A stretch of DNA of 40,533 nucleotides from Janibacter hoylei PVAS-1 (GCF_000297495.1 NZ_ALWX01000036.1:1-40533), one strand, 5' to 3'; positions 1-9,782 are shown, numbered from the stretch's first letter. Translations and numbers: made by a program. The notes: generated by a model not told the origin, from the letters alone.

Positions 1-150
1 CTACCCCGCACCCCGCCCCCGAGCGGGACCTCGACCCCGGAGGGCCCCACCCAGCCCTAGCTGCACCGACCGTGCTGGATCAGCGGTCGCAGGCTGGGGG
101 TCGGCCCGACTCATGGAAAAGTCCCGACTCCTCAAGGACCGCGACCAGAC

Positions 151-1485
151 TCAGGCCGAGGCGCTCGCTGCCTCGACGATGTCTGTCGCCAGTCGGTCAG
201 TCTCCTCCTCGTCGAGGTCGTGGACCGTGAGTCGCAGGTGCCGTGAAGGCGCGGCGTCGTCCTCGAGGCTGAACTCGCCGCCCGTGCGCACGAGCCAGCC
301 GCGCCGGGTCAACCGCTCGGCGACCGGTGCGGCCGGCACGGGGAGCTCGACCCACAGGCTCATCCCGTCGCCGGCTACCGTGGGCAGGCCCCGCTCGGTG
401 AGCACGGCGGCGAAGTCGGTGTTGCGCCGCGCGTAGTAGCGACCGGCGTGCTCGATGAGCTCGAGCGAGTCGCCGTCGGTCATCACCGCGTGGGTGATGC
501 GCTGCAGCAGGTGGCTCACCCACGTCGTGCCCGGACTCAGGCGCATCTCGAGGCGTGAGGCGGTGTGCTCGTCGCAGGCCGTCACCGCGAGGCACATGTC
601 GGGTCCGGCGAACTTCGAGACCGACCGCACGAGGGCCCACCGCTGGTGGTCCGGGCCGATGATCGAGTGGAAGGGCTGCTGGGAGAGGTACGAGTAGTAG
701 TCGTCCTGGATGACCAGGACGTAGGGGTGGTCAGCGAGCACCGCGCGCAGCTGCTCCGCCCGACCTGCGGTGAGCGAGGCCCCTGTCGGGTTCTGGGCCC
801 GCGGGGTGCTGACGACGGCCCGCGCCCCCTGGGCCAGGGCCCGGCGCAGACCGTCGACCGTCATGCCCTCGGCGTCGACGGGCACCGGCACGGCGCGGTA
901 CCCACCGAGCTGGGCGAGGTGGATGCTCGCGAGGAAGCAGGGGTCCTCGAGGGCCACGACGTCGTCGCGCAGCAGGGCCTGGGCGAGGAGTCGCTCGACC
1001 GCGTCCACGGCACCGCTGGTGAGCGTCAGGTGGAGGTCCGACGGACCGGTCGGCAGATCAGGTGCCATCCACCCTTCGGCCCACGCCCGCAGGTCACGGT
1101 CGATCGTCGGCTCTCCGTAGAGGACGGGCCGGCGACCGGCCGCCGTGGCGAGCGCCGGTGCGAGGTCGGGGATGAGGCGCGGGTCGGGGTTGCCGTTGCC
1201 GACGTCGCGCAGCGCGCCTGACGGGGCGTAGCCCTCCTGCGGCACCCGGGTGCGACGGGCGACCCGGGTGCCGGCACGGCCCTGGGAGACGACGACGCCG
1301 GACCGGGCCAGGTCACGGTAGGCCGCCACGGCCGTGTTGCGGTTGATCCCGAGCTGCTCGGCGAGCGCGCGCACCGGGGGGAGGGCCGCTCCGGGAGCAA
1401 GCCGCCCCCGCTCGACGAGGCCGCGGATGCTCTCGGCGATCTCCGCCGCGGTGCCTCCGGTGATCTGCGCTGCGTCGGTACCCAC
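151..1485 (-). CDS. pdxR: PdxR-like MocR-family transcriptional regulator (GntR wHTH + aminotransferase-like domain)
   Basis: The N-terminal ~70 residues form a GntR-type winged helix (LPPVRALAEQLGINRNT). The remaining ~350 residues are a fold-type I aminotransferase domain with the SVSKFAGPD segment that carries the PLP-binding lysine. This fusion defines MocR/PdxR regulators, which sense PLP and control vitamin B6 genes. The gene is divergent from pdxS, the expected arrangement for PdxR. The frame is open from a GTG at 1512, but a TAGACT box (1498-1493 on the minus strand) lies 7 nt before the GTG at 1485, so I chose 1485 as a leaderless start. That gives about 444 residues, normal for the family. 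The role is inferred from domain and context; a general MocR regulator of another pathway is unlikely given the neighbour. Confidence 0.9.
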   Translation of the reverse strand: MGTDAAQITGGTAAEIAESIRGLVERGRLAPGAALPPVRALAEQLGINRNTAVAAYRDLARSGVVVSQGRAGTRVARRTRVPQEGYAPSGALRDVGNGNPDPRLIPDLAPALATAAGRRPVLYGEPTIDRDLRAWAEGWMAPDLPTGPSDLHLTLTSGAVDAVERLLAQALLRDDVVALEDPCFLASIHLAQLGGYRAVPVPVDAEGMTVDGLRRALAQGARAVVSTPRAQNPTGASLTAGRAEQLRAVLADHPYVLVIQDDYYSYLSQQPFHSIIGPDHQRWALVRSVSKFAGPDMCLAVTACDEHTASRLEMRLSPGTTWVSHLLQRITHAVMTDGDSLELIEHAGRYYARRNTDFAAVLTERGLPTVAGDGMSLWVELPVPAAPVAERLTRRGWLVRTGGEFSLEDDAAPSRHLRLTVHDLDEEETDRLATDIVEAASASA

Positions 1486-1492
1486 GAGCGTG

Positions 1493-1565
1493 AGTCTAGG
1501 TGCAGGGACCACCCTCCGGACGGTCGCCCGATCATTGTCCTGTGCCGTGCTAGGTTCTGGCCTAG
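1493..1565. promoter_or_regulatory. pdxR/pdxS divergent promoter region with candidate PdxR sites
   Basis: On the minus strand TAGACT (1498-1493) sits 7 nt before the pdxR GTG. On the plus strand TAGGTT (1551-1556) is a -10-like box for pdxS, about 50 nt before its start. An inverted repeat CTAGG-6 nt-CCTAG (1550-1565) overlaps the latter, and a further CTAGG lies at 1496-1500. Such paired sites near the divergent starts are candidates for PdxR binding; this is inference from position only. Confidence 0.45.
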
Positions 1566-1607
1566 ATCAAAAGCGCCACACCCGTGGTCACGACGAGGGA
1601 GCACAGC

Positions 1608-2501
1608 ATGAGCACGCAGACGACGACCGGGACCGCACGCGTCAAGCGCGGCATGGCCGAGATGCTCAAGGGTGGCGTCATCATGGACGTCGTCACGCCG
1701 GAGCAGGCGAAGATCGCCGAGGACGCCGGCGCTGTCGCCGTCATGGCCCTCGAGCGCGTCCCTGCGGACATCCGCGCCCAGGGTGGCGTCTCCCGCATGA
1801 GCGACCCCGACATGATCGACGGGATCATCGAGGCCGTCTCGATCCCGGTCATGGCCAAGGCGCGCATCGGCCACTTCGTCGAGGCGCAGGTCCTCCAGTC
1901 GCTCGGTGTCGACTACATCGACGAGTCCGAGGTGCTCACCCCGGCCGACTACGCCAACCACATCGACAAGTGGGGCTTCACCGTCCCCTTCGTCTGCGGT
2001 GCGACCAACCTGGGCGAGGCGCTGCGCCGCATCACCGAGGGCGCCGCGATGATCCGTTCGAAGGGCGAGGCCGGCACCGGTGACGTGTCCAACGCGACGA
2101 CCCACATGCGGCAGATCCGGCAGGAGATCCGCCGGCTGCAGGGGCTGGCCGAGGACGAGCTGTACGTGGCGGCGAAGGAGTTGCAGGCCCCCTTCGAGCT
2201 CGTCAAGGAGGTGGCGGAGTCCGGCAAGCTGCCCGTCGTCCTCTTCACCGCCGGTGGCATCGCCACGCCGGCCGACGCCGCGATGATGATGCAGCTGGGT
2301 GCCGAAGGCGTCTTCGTCGGCTCCGGCATCTTCAAGTCGGGCAACCCGGCACAGCGGGCCGAAGCGATCGTCAAGGCGACGACCTTCCACGACGACCCCG
2401 ACACCCTGGCCAAGGTCTCCCGCGGGCTGGGCGAGGCCATGGTCGGCATCAACGTCGACGAGCCGGCCCGCTCCATCCAGTTCGCCGAGCGCGGCTGGTG
2501 A
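1608..2501 (+). CDS. pdxS: Pyridoxal 5'-phosphate synthase, lyase subunit PdxS
   Basis: PdxS condenses ribose 5-phosphate, glyceraldehyde 3-phosphate and ammonia into PLP in the DXP-independent B6 pathway; ammonia comes from PdxT. The (beta/alpha)8 protein of 297 residues shows the family hallmarks [17 protein letters not shown] near the N-terminus, DYIDESEVL in the middle, and the phosphate-binding segment [15 protein letters not shown]...[10 protein letters not shown]. The frame is open from a GTG at 1584, but the ATG at 1608 has GAGGGA 7 nt upstream and matches the usual family N-terminus. It is followed by pdxT with a GTGA overlap, implying translational coupling. Confidence 0.98.
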   Translation: MSTQTTTGTARVKRGMAEMLKGGVIMDVVTPEQAKIAEDAGAVAVMALERVPADIRAQGGVSRMSDPDMIDGIIEAVSIPVMAKARIGHFVEAQVLQSLGVDYIDESEVLTPADYANHIDKWGFTVPFVCGATNLGEALRRITEGAAMIRSKGEAGTGDVSNATTHMRQIRQEIRRLQGLAEDELYVAAKELQAPFELVKEVAESGKLPVVLFTAGGIATPADAAMMMQLGAEGVFVGSGIFKSGNPAQRAEAIVKATTFHDDPDTLAKVSRGLGEAMVGINVDEPARSIQFAERGW

Positions 2502-3100
2502 CGACGCCCTCCATCGGCGTCCTCGCCGTCCAGGGCGACGTCCGGGAGCACCGGGCCGCGCTCGAGGCGGCGGGGGCGCGCACGGTCGCCGTGCGCCGGC
2601 CCGACGAGCTCGCGACGCTCGACGGCCTCGTCCTGCCGGGTGGTGAGTCGACGACCATCGACAAGCTCACCCGCACCTTCGGGCTGCGGGACCCCCTTCG
2701 CGCTCGGATCGCCGACGGGCTGCCCGTTTACGGCAGCTGCGCCGGGATGATCCTCCTTGCGGACCGGATCGTCGACGGGCACCCCGACCAGCAGACCCTC
2801 GGGGGTCTTGACCTCACGGTGCGGCGCAATGCCTTCGGACGACAGGTCGACTCGTACGAGACCGACCTCGAGGTGACGGGTGTCGACGGAGGGCCGGTCC
2901 GCGCGGTCTTCATCCGAGCGCCGTGGGTCGAGCAGGCCGGTCCGCAGGTCGAGGTGCTCGCGACCGTCGGGGCGAAGGGGGCGGACCGTCCCGTCGTCGT
3001 GCGGCAAGGGCGACTCCTCGCCACGAGCTTCCACCCCGAGGTGACCGGTGACGCCCGGGTACACCGTCTCTTCGTCGAGATGGTGCGCGCGGCCGCGTAG
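2498..3100 (+). CDS. pdxT: Pyridoxal 5'-phosphate synthase, glutaminase subunit PdxT
   Basis: Class I glutamine amidotransferase that hydrolyses glutamine and channels ammonia to PdxS. The 200-residue protein has the GGEST oxyanion motif, the nucleophile cysteine in YGSCAGM (about residue 81) and the His-Glu pair in SFHPEVTGD near residue 180, so the triad is intact. The GTG start overlaps the pdxS stop by 4 bases. The stop codon TAG is also the first three bases of a TAGGAT box that probably serves the next gene. Confidence 0.97.
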   Translation: MTTPSIGVLAVQGDVREHRAALEAAGARTVAVRRPDELATLDGLVLPGGESTTIDKLTRTFGLRDPLRARIADGLPVYGSCAGMILLADRIVDGHPDQQTLGGLDLTVRRNAFGRQVDSYETDLEVTGVDGGPVRAVFIRAPWVEQAGPQVEVLATVGAKGADRPVVVRQGRLLATSFHPEVTGDARVHRLFVEMVRAAA

Positions 3101-3103
3101 GAT
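3098..3103 (+). promoter_or_regulatory. Candidate -10 box for yebC
   Basis: TAGGAT overlaps the pdxT stop codon. It would start a transcript about 35 nt before the yebC GTG, leaving room for the GAGGAG ribosome site at 3133-3138. No clear -35 is seen. Confidence 0.35.
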
Positions 3104-3144
3104 CGACCCTCGGACCACCTGCCAGCAACATCGAGGAGACCAAC

Positions 3145-3907
3145 GTGTCCGGCCACTCCAAGTGGGCAACCACGAAGCACAAGAAGGCGGCGATCGACGC
3201 CAAGCGCGGCAAGCTCTTCGCCAAGCTCATCAAGAACATCGAGGTGGCGGCGCGGACCGGCGGCGGCGACCTGGCCGGCAACCCCACGCTCTACGACGCG
3301 GTCCAGAAGGCCAAGAAGAGCTCGGTCCCCAACGACAACATCGATCGCGCCGTCAAGCGCGGCTCCGGCGCCGAGGCCGGTGGCGCCGACTGGGAAAACA
3401 TCACCTACGAGGGCTACGCCCCCGGCGGCGTCGCGATCCTCATCGAGTGCCTCACGGACAACAAGAACCGCGCGGCGACCGAGGTCCGCACCGCCCTGTC
3501 CCGCAACGGCGGCAGCCTCGCCGACCCCAACTCGGTGGCCTACCTCTTCAACCGCAAGGGCGTCGTCATGGTGCCCAAGGCGGAGAAGGGGGAGGACGAG
3601 CTCCTCGAGATCGTCCTCGAGGCGGGGGGCGGAGGAGATCAACGACTTCGGCGAGACCTGGCAGATCGTCTCCGAGGCGACCGACTTCGTCGCCGTCCGC
3701 ACCGCGCTGCAGGAGGCGGGCGTCGACTACGACTCCGCCGAGGCCTCCTTCCTGCCGAGCATGCAGGTGCCGCTCGACGCCGAGGGCGCCAAGAAGATGA
3801 TCCGCGTCGTCGAGGCCCTCGAGGACAGCGACGACGTCCAGGACGTCTACACCAACGGCGACATCTCCGACGAGGTCCTCGCCCAGCTCGAGGCCGACGA
3901 GGAGTGA
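3145..3907 (+). CDS. YebC/PmpR family protein (frameshifted as given)
   Basis: The N-terminus [22 protein letters not shown] is diagnostic of the YebC/PmpR family. The family was long annotated as transcriptional regulators, and bacterial members are now linked to relief of ribosome stalling. The GTG start has GAGGAG 6 nt upstream. The first frame reads normally to EIVLEAG, then breaks at a run of six G at 3624-3629. Removing one G restores [12 protein letters not shown] and carries the frame to the stop at 3907, for about 253 residues, the family length. This is therefore one gene with a +1 homopolymer indel, most likely an assembly error. It sits immediately upstream of ruvCAB, a widespread arrangement. 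Confidence 0.92.
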
Positions 3908-3912
3908 TCCGG

Positions 3913-3945
3913 CGTGTCGGCGGCGCACCCGTCGTCGCCGACACG
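3913..3945 (+). terminator. Terminator-like hairpin after yebC
   Basis: A perfect 10-bp stem, CGTGTCGGCG (3913-3922) with CGCCGACACG (3936-3945), and a 13-nt loop begin 5 bases after the yebC stop. There is no T-run, as is common in high-GC actinobacteria. It separates yebC from the SOS-controlled ruv promoter. Confidence 0.6.
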
Positions 3946-3969
3946 TAGCCTCGTAGAACAGGTGTTCTA
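3946..3969 (+). promoter_or_regulatory. ruvCAB promoter with LexA (SOS) box
   Basis: TAGCCT (3946-3951) is a -10-like box. It is followed directly by the perfect palindrome TAGAACAGGTGTTCTA (3954-3969), whose GAAC-N4-GTTC core is the actinobacterial/Gram-positive LexA operator. A repressor bound here would cover the predicted transcription start. The ruvC GTG is at 3992. Regulation by LexA is inferred from the motif. Confidence 0.8.
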
Positions 3970-3991
3970 GTCGAGGTCGGAGGAGGTCCCC

Positions 3992-4528
3992 GTGCGCGTG
4001 CTCGGCGTGGACCCCGGCCTGACCCGGTGCGGCCTCGGCGTCGTCGAAGGGCAGTCCCGCGCCCTGCGCATGGTGGCCGTCGGCGTCGTGCGCACCTCCA
4101 GCGAGCGCGACACCGGCGAGCGGCTCGTCTACGTGCAGGACCAGCTCGACGCCTGGCTCGACCGTTTCGAGCCCGATGCCATCGCCCTCGAGCGGGTCTA
4201 CGCGGCCGACCACGTCCCGACGGTCATGACGACCGCCCAGGTCAGTGGTCTGGTGCTGCTCGCCGGGGCCAGGCGCGGGCTCCCCGTCACCCTCCACACG
4301 CCCACCGAGGTCAAGGCAGCCGTCTCCGGCTCCGGCCGGGCAGACAAGGCGCAGATCACGACGATGGTCACCCGCATCCTCTCCCTCTCCGAGCCGCCGA
4401 AGCCGGCCGACGCGGCCGATGCCCTCGCCCTCGCCATCTGCCACCAGTGGCGGGGTGCGGGCACCGCCCGACGCGAGCTGGCGGCAGCCAGCGAACGGGC
4501 CCGACTGCGAGCGGTGGCCGGCTCGTGA
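3992..4528 (+). CDS. ruvC: Holliday junction resolvase RuvC
   Basis: Endonuclease that cuts Holliday junctions symmetrically during recombinational repair, acting with RuvAB. The 178-residue RNase H-fold protein has Asp7 in VLGVDPG, the glutamate in LERVYA and the C-terminal acidic pair in [12 protein letters not shown], so the catalytic acids are present. The GTG start follows GGAGGAGG by about 6 nt. It overlaps ruvA by GTGA and lies under the SOS box. Confidence 0.97.
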   Translation: MRVLGVDPGLTRCGLGVVEGQSRALRMVAVGVVRTSSERDTGERLVYVQDQLDAWLDRFEPDAIALERVYAADHVPTVMTTAQVSGLVLLAGARRGLPVTLHTPTEVKAAVSGSGRADKAQITTMVTRILSLSEPPKPADAADALALAICHQWRGAGTARRELAAASERARLRAVAGS

Positions 4529-5121
4529 TCGCCTCCGTCACCGGCACCGCCCAGCACGTCGGGCTCGACCGGGTCGTCGTCGACGTCCACGGCGTCGGTC
4601 TGCTCGTCCACACCCCGCCGGCCGTGGCGGCCGGGTGCCGCACCGGTGCCGCGGTCGAGCTGGCGACGAGCATGGTGGTCCGCGAGGACTCGATGACCCT
4701 CTACGGCTTCGCGACGCCGGGGGAGCGCGACACCTTCGAGCTGGCCCAGACCGTGACCGGGGTCGGGCCACGGGTCGCCATGGCCATCCTGTCCGTCCTC
4801 AGCCCGGAGCAGCTCGCGGCGGCGGTGGCGGGCGACGACATCGCGACCCTCACCAAGGTGCCCGGCATCGGCAAGAAGGGGGCCGAACGCATCGCCCTCG
4901 AGCTGCGCGACAAGCTGCCCCACGTGCCCGGGGGCGAGGGAGCGCCCAGCGGGGTGTCGGCCCCCACCACCGGCTGGCAGGACCAGGTCACGGAGGCACT
5001 CGTGGGTCTGGGCTACTCGGCCAAGCAGTCCGCAGACGCGGTCGCCGCCGTGGCCGACGAGCACGAGGGCGGCGACGTCTCCCGCGCACTGCGCGCAGCC
5101 CTGCAGGTGCTCGCCCGATGA
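4525..5121 (+). CDS. ruvA: Holliday junction branch migration protein RuvA
   Basis: RuvA binds the four-way junction as a tetramer and loads RuvB. The 198 residues show the N-terminal OB fold, the two helix-hairpin-helix motifs ([14 protein letters not shown] and [15 protein letters not shown]) and the C-terminal RuvB-interacting domain ([17 protein letters not shown]). The GTG start lies inside the ruvC stop. The ATG of ruvB overlaps its stop, so the three genes form one translationally coupled operon. Confidence 0.97.
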   Translation: MIASVTGTAQHVGLDRVVVDVHGVGLLVHTPPAVAAGCRTGAAVELATSMVVREDSMTLYGFATPGERDTFELAQTVTGVGPRVAMAILSVLSPEQLAAAVAGDDIATLTKVPGIGKKGAERIALELRDKLPHVPGGEGAPSGVSAPTTGWQDQVTEALVGLGYSAKQSADAVAAVADEHEGGDVSRALRAALQVLAR

Positions 5122-6241
5122 GCGGCTTCAGCTCCGAGATGCGGGTGGCCGACGAGGACCCCCGCGAGGGCGACGGCTCCTTCGACGCCACCGCCCGCAT
5201 CGTCGACGCCGGCGGCACCGACGACGACTCGACCGTGGAGGCCGCGCTGCGGCCCCGCCGCCTCGCGGAGTTCCCCGGTCAGCCCAAGGTCCGCGACCAG
5301 CTCGGCCTCGTCCTCGAGGCGGCCCGCCGACGTGGCGCACCCCCCGGACCACGTGCTGCTCTCCGGACCTCCAGGCCTGGGCAAGACGACCCTGGCGATG
5401 ATCGTCGCCGCCGAGCTGGAGCAGCCCATCCGCGTCACGTCGGGGCCGGCGATCCAGCACGCAGGAGACCTCGCGTCGGTGCTGTCCTCCCTCGTCGAGG
5501 GGGAGGTGCTCTTCCTCGACGAGATCCACCGGATGTCCCGACCCGCCGAGGAGATGCTCTACCTCGCCATGGAGGACTTCCGGGTCGACGTCGTCGTCGG
5601 CAAGGGGCCGGGGGCCACGGCCATCCCGCTGGAGCTGCCCCCCCTTCACCGTCGTGGGGGCGACCACCCGCGCGGGCCTGCTGCCGGCGCCGCTGCGCGA
5701 CCGCTTTGGCTTCACGGGTCACCTGGACTTCTACGACGTGCGCGACCTCGAGCAGATCCTCGCGCGCAGCGCCCGGCTCCTCGGGGTCGCCGCGGACGAG
5801 GACGCTCTCGCCGAGATCGCCCTGCGCTCCCGGGGCACGCCACGCATCGCCAACCGCCTGCTGCGCCGCGTGCGGGACTGGGCCCAGGTCCACGGCACGG
5901 GCCAGGTCGACCTCACGGCGGCCCGGGCAGCCCTCACCCTCTTCGACGTCGACGAGGCCGGCCTCGACCGGCTCGACCGCGCGGTGCTCGACGCGATGTG
6001 CCGACGCTTCGGAGGCGGACCCGTCGGACTGTCGACGCTCGCCGTCGCCGTGGGGGAGGAGACCGACACCGTCGAGACGGTCGCCGAGCCCTATCTCGTG
6101 CGGGAGGGCTTCATCGTCCGCAGTCCGCGCGGTCGGCTGGCCACGGCCGCGGCCTGGCAGCACCTCGGGCTCGCCCCGCCCGACGGTGAGCAGATCCCCC
6201 TTCCCATCCCGCATCGCTCCGACAGCGGCCGGCTCGGCTGA
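5118..6241 (+). CDS. ruvB: Holliday junction branch migration ATPase RuvB (two frameshifts as given)
   Basis: AAA+ motor that drives branch migration with RuvA. The product reads in three segments. 5118-5340 gives the N-terminus ([16 protein letters not shown]). The frame then shifts at a run of six C (5340-5345) into a segment with Walker [10 protein letters not shown] and Walker B LFLDEIHR. It shifts again at a run of seven C (5638-5644) into [20 protein letters not shown] (sensor and arginine finger region) and the C-terminal winged helix. Removing one C from each run yields a single protein of about 373 residues with all motifs. Two indels in one well-conserved gene point to sequence errors. 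The ATG overlaps the ruvA stop. Confidence 0.93.
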
Positions 6242-6268
6242 TCGGGCACCCCGCCACCGTCGTGTCCG

Positions 6269-6298
6269 TTGGAGACGTCACGACCGCTGACCTAGACT
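6269..6298 (+). promoter_or_regulatory. Promoter of yajC-secD-secF
   Basis: TTGGAG (6269-6274) and TAGACT (6293-6298) are separated by 18 bp. They lie in the gap between ruvB and yajC, 80 bases before the yajC ATG. Confidence 0.5.
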
Positions 6299-6306
6299 CG
6301 ACCACT

Positions 6307-6326
6307 GGCTCGGGTCCCCCCGAGCC
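6307..6326 (+). other. 5'-leader hairpin upstream of yajC
   Basis: GGCTCGGG (6307-6314) pairs perfectly with CCCGAGCC (6319-6326) across a 4-nt loop. It lies just downstream of the predicted transcription start, so it would be the first structure of the yajC-secDF mRNA. It may stabilise the mRNA or act as a weak attenuator; no function is established. Confidence 0.45.
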
Positions 6327-6377
6327 GCTGTGACGTCGGCGTCGACCTCGCAGCCCCGACCCAGGAAGTCCGCACCC

Positions 6378-6674
6378 ATGAACCAAGGCTCGCAGAGCGC
6401 CAGCCTGATCCTGCTGATCCTCCCGCTGATCCTCATCGGATTCATGCTCTGGACCACGCGACGTCGGCACAAGACCATGGCGGAGTTCACGGCCTCCCTC
6501 CAGGTGGGGGAAGAGGTCTTCACGACCTCGGGCATCTTGGGGCGCATCACCGAGCTGGACGACGAGCGGGTGCGCCTCGAGGTCGCCCCCGGCACCGTCC
6601 TCACCCTGGACCGACGAGCGATCGGCATGAAGGTCGAACCCACCGACACCACCGAGCAGGGCGGGCAGGACTGA
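6378..6674 (+). CDS. yajC: Preprotein translocase accessory subunit YajC
   Basis: Small membrane protein of the SecDF-YajC complex that assists SecYEG. The 98-residue product has one N-terminal transmembrane helix (LILLILPLILIGFMLW), then a basic stretch and the conserved core LQVGEEVFTTSGILGRI. The ATG at 6378 has AGGAAG about 9 nt upstream; an earlier in-frame GTG at 6330 lacks such a site. The gene is 1 base from secD and transcribed with it. Confidence 0.93.
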   Translation: MNQGSQSASLILLILPLILIGFMLWTTRRRHKTMAEFTASLQVGEEVFTTSGILGRITELDDERVRLEVAPGTVLTLDRRAIGMKVEPTDTTEQGGQD

Positions 6675-6675
6675 C

Positions 6676-8565
6676 ATGGCGGAGCGCCGACGCACCAAGG
6701 ACGTGGCCCGCAAGGACCACGCCAAGCGCACCCTCGTCTGGCTCTTCGCTGGGATCATCGTCCTCACCGGAGCCCTCGGGTACGGCGTCTGGCAGAAGGA
6801 CGCGTCCTGGGCGCCGCGGCTGGGGCTCGACCTCGCCGGTGGCACCCAGATCGTCCTCGAGCCGCGCGTCGAGGGCGGTGGCACCGTCTCGCAGCAGCAG
6901 CTCGCCGAGGCCCGCGATATCATCGTCCAGCGCATCGACTCCCAGGGCACCACCGGTGCTGAGGTGACCACGCAGGGCGACTCCAACATCGTCGTCGCCA
7001 TGCCGGGGACCCCGACCAAGGAGCAGGAGGACGCCATCGCGGCGTCCTCGCAGATGCAGTTCCGCCCCGTGCTCGCGACCGACATCGGCAGCGAGGAGAT
7101 GCTCGAGCCGACCCCGAGCGGCAGCGCCACCTCGGGCTCGTCGAGCCCGACCTCCGGCTCGTCGAAGAGCTCGTCGCAGACCTCGCAGCCGAGCGCCAGC
7201 CGCAGCAGCTCGACCTCCGCCTCCCGTGACCGGCAGCGCACGGCCGAGCCGGAGCCGAGCTCCTCCACCTCGGGCAAGAGCTCGGGCTCGGCGACCTCGT
7301 CGAAGAGCTCGTCGGCCACCGGGTCGTCGACCGCTCCCGCCCAGGACTGGAAGCCGACGGCCGAGCCGACCGGCCCGATCGACCCCAACAACATCAGCAG
7401 CGACCTGTGGAAGGACTTCCAGGACCTCGACTGCTCGAAGCCTCCGGAGGAGACTCCCTCGACGAAGACCGACGAGGCCATCGTCGCCTGCAAGCAGGAC
7501 GGCTCGCTCAAGTACGTGCTCGGTCCGGTCGTCGTCGCCGGTACGGAGATCGCCAATGCCGAGGCGGGCTACCGCGTCGGCCCGCAGGGCCAGCAGACCA
7601 ACGAGCCCGAGATCTCCCTGACCCTGACGAGCAAGGGTCGCGGTGAGTACGGCGACGTCTCCAAGGACATGGTCCAGCTGCCCGGGCTGTCGCCCGCCAA
7701 CCCGACCAACCCGCCCGGCAAGTACAACGCACTGGCAGCCGTCCTCGACTCGCAGGTGCTCATCGACCCCGGCTTCAACGAGGCCATCCCCAACGGTCAG
7801 GCGAGCATCTCCGGCTTCACCATCGAGGAGGCCAGGAGCCTGGCGAAGTCGCTGAAGTTCGGAGCCCTCCCGCTCTCCTTCGACGTGCAGACCCGTCAGG
7901 AGATCAGCCCGACGCTCGGCTCGGAGCAGCTGCGCTACGGGATCATCGCCGGCATCATCGGCCTGCTCATCGTCTTCGGCTACGCCCTGGTCCAGTACCG
8001 TGCGCTCTCGGTCGTGGTCGTGGGCTCGATGGTCATCGCCTTCGGCATCACCTACCTGGCCATAGCCCTCCTGTCATGGGGCTACAACTATCGCCTCGAC
8101 ATGGCGGGCGTGACCGGTCTGATCATCGCCATCGGCGTCACCGCGGACAGCTTCATCGTCTACTTCGAGAGAGTGAGGGACGAGCTGCGCGAAGGGAGAA
8201 ACCTGCGTGCCGCCGTCGAGGCCGGCTGGGCGCGTGCCAAGGGCACCATCCTCGTGGCCGACGGCGTCAACTTCCTCGCCGCCGTCATCCTCTACGTCCT
8301 CGCGAGCTCGGGTGTGCGGGGCTTCGCCTTCACGCTCGGCCTGACGACGATCATCGACCTCGCCATCTTCTGGCTCTTCACGCACCCGATGCTCACCATC
8401 CTCGCGCGCGGCAAGTTCTTCTCGTCGGGGCACCGGTGGTCCGGCTTCGACGTCAACACGCTGCGGGAGGCCAAGGTCCGGTACAAGGGCCGTGGCAACT
8501 TCGACATCGAGGGGACCGACCGTGACAACCCGGCGACCGTGCCGGCCGAGGGAGGCGCGCGATGA
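6676..8565 (+). CDS. secD: Protein translocase subunit SecD
   Basis: RND-type membrane protein that uses the proton gradient to complete preprotein export together with SecF. The 629 residues contain an N-terminal transmembrane helix (about 18-38), the conserved LGLDLAGGTQIVL motif, the periplasmic domain, and five C-terminal helices including GVTADSFIVYFERVRDE. Residues about 145-222 are a Ser/Thr-rich low-complexity insert in the P1 region, typical of actinobacterial SecD in position but long and very biased. The gene overlaps secF by ATGA. Confidence 0.97.
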   Translation: MAERRRTKDVARKDHAKRTLVWLFAGIIVLTGALGYGVWQKDASWAPRLGLDLAGGTQIVLEPRVEGGGTVSQQQLAEARDIIVQRIDSQGTTGAEVTTQGDSNIVVAMPGTPTKEQEDAIAASSQMQFRPVLATDIGSEEMLEPTPSGSATSGSSSPTSGSSKSSSQTSQPSASRSSSTSASRDRQRTAEPEPSSSTSGKSSGSATSSKSSSATGSSTAPAQDWKPTAEPTGPIDPNNISSDLWKDFQDLDCSKPPEETPSTKTDEAIVACKQDGSLKYVLGPVVVAGTEIANAEAGYRVGPQGQQTNEPEISLTLTSKGRGEYGDVSKDMVQLPGLSPANPTNPPGKYNALAAVLDSQVLIDPGFNEAIPNGQASISGFTIEEARSLAKSLKFGALPLSFDVQTRQEISPTLGSEQLRYGIIAGIIGLLIVFGYALVQYRALSVVVVGSMVIAFGITYLAIALLSWGYNYRLDMAGVTGLIIAIGVTADSFIVYFERVRDELREGRNLRAAVEAGWARAKGTILVADGVNFLAAVILYVLASSGVRGFAFTLGLTTIIDLAIFWLFTHPMLTILARGKFFSSGHRWSGFDVNTLREAKVRYKGRGNFDIEGTDRDNPATVPAEGGAR

Positions 8566-9782
8566 GCCGCATGGCGGACTGGGGCAATGACCTCTACACG
8601 GGCAAGCGCTCGATCGACTTCGTCGGTCGCTCGCGCACCTGGTACCTGTGGTCGGCCCTGATCATGGTCGTCGCAGCCCTGGGCTTCGTCGTCCAAGGCC
8701 TCAACCTCAGCCTCGAGTTCACCGGCGGCTCCGAGTTCCGGGTCGCGACCCAGTCGGCGCCCAGTGACTACGAGCAGCGGGCGACCGACGCCGTCCGCGA
8801 GGTGGCCGGTGGCGACTCGTCGGCCAATGTCTCGACACTCGGTGGCAGCACCGTGCGGGTGCAGACCGAGGAGCTGAGCAACGACGAGGCCCGTCAGGTC
8901 TCGCGTGCCCTGGCCACGGCCTTCGACGTCGAGACCAACAAGGTCAGCTCCAACTTCATCGGTCCGTCGTGGGGCAAGTCGGTGAGCCAGCAGGCACTGC
9001 GCGCCCTCGTCGTCTTCCTCGTGCTGACGACCGCGATGATGGCGCTGTACTACCGCAACCTCAAGATGGCCGTGGCGTCGATGATCGCCCTCGCCCACGA
9101 CATGCTCATCACCGTCGGCATCTACACGTGGACCGGCTTCGAGGTCTCCCCGGCGACGATGATCGGCTTCCTCACGGTCCTCGGCTACTCCCTGTACGAC
9201 ACGGTCGTCGTCTTCGACCACGTCAAGGAAAACACCCGTGCGGCCTTTGCCAACCGACGGATGAGCTTCGCCGACGCGGCCAACCTCGCGGTCAACCAGA
9301 CCCTCGTCCGGTCGATCAACACGACGGTCATCGCCAACCTGCCGGTGCTTGCGGTCATCATCATCGGCTTCGCGGTGCTCGGCCCCGGCACGCTGCTCGA
9401 CCTGTCGCTGGCGCTCTTCATCGGCACCACGGTCGGCGCCTTCTCCTCGGTCTTCATCGCGACCCCGCTCCTCGTGGACCTGCGCCGCAAGGACCCGGAG
9501 GTCGTCAAGCTGGCCGCGGACGCCGACAAGCACCAGGCCCGTGAGCAGCGGCGCTCGCCCGTCCTGGCGACGTCGGTGCCCGCGGACAGCTCGGAGTCGG
9601 CCTCGTCGCCCTCCGGCACGTCGGCGACGACGCCTGCGTCGGGCGACAGACAGGACGCCGAGCCCGTCGACACCGACGGGCCGCAGACGGTGACCGGGCG
9701 CAAGGTGCACAAGTACGCCCAGTCGGGCGGGCCACGCAACCAGCCGAAGAAGACCCCGCGCAACCGTCGGGGCACGTCGTGA
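8562..9782 (+). CDS. secF: Protein translocase subunit SecF
   Basis: Partner of SecD in the export complex. The 406-residue protein has the [11 protein letters not shown] motif after the first transmembrane helix (about residues 25-48), then five further helices from about residue 145. These include the [20 protein letters not shown] motif characteristic of SecF. The C-terminal ~90 residues are a polar cytoplasmic tail ending in a basic segment. The ATG overlaps the secD stop, and the secF stop overlaps the apt GTG. Confidence 0.97.
   Translation: MSRMADWGNDLYTGKRSIDFVGRSRTWYLWSALIMVVAALGFVVQGLNLSLEFTGGSEFRVATQSAPSDYEQRATDAVREVAGGDSSANVSTLGGSTVRVQTEELSNDEARQVSRALATAFDVETNKVSSNFIGPSWGKSVSQQALRALVVFLVLTTAMMALYYRNLKMAVASMIALAHDMLITVGIYTWTGFEVSPATMIGFLTVLGYSLYDTVVVFDHVKENTRAAFANRRMSFADAANLAVNQTLVRSINTTVIANLPVLAVIIIGFAVLGPGTLLDLSLALFIGTTVGAFSSVFIATPLLVDLRRKDPEVVKLAADADKHQAREQRRSPVLATSVPADSSESASSPSGTSATTPASGDRQDAEPVDTDGPQTVTGRKVHKYAQSGGPRNQPKKTPRNRRGTS

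Noticed and set aside
1-150. A gene or clear terminator at the left edge
   Set aside because: No frame with recognisable content and no convincing stem was found after the pdxR stop; nothing can be supported.
3624-3629. Programmed ribosomal frameshifting in yebC, ruvB and others
   Set aside because: No slippery heptamer plus pseudoknot is evident, the families do not use it, and the same error type also hits unrelated genes including a transposase.
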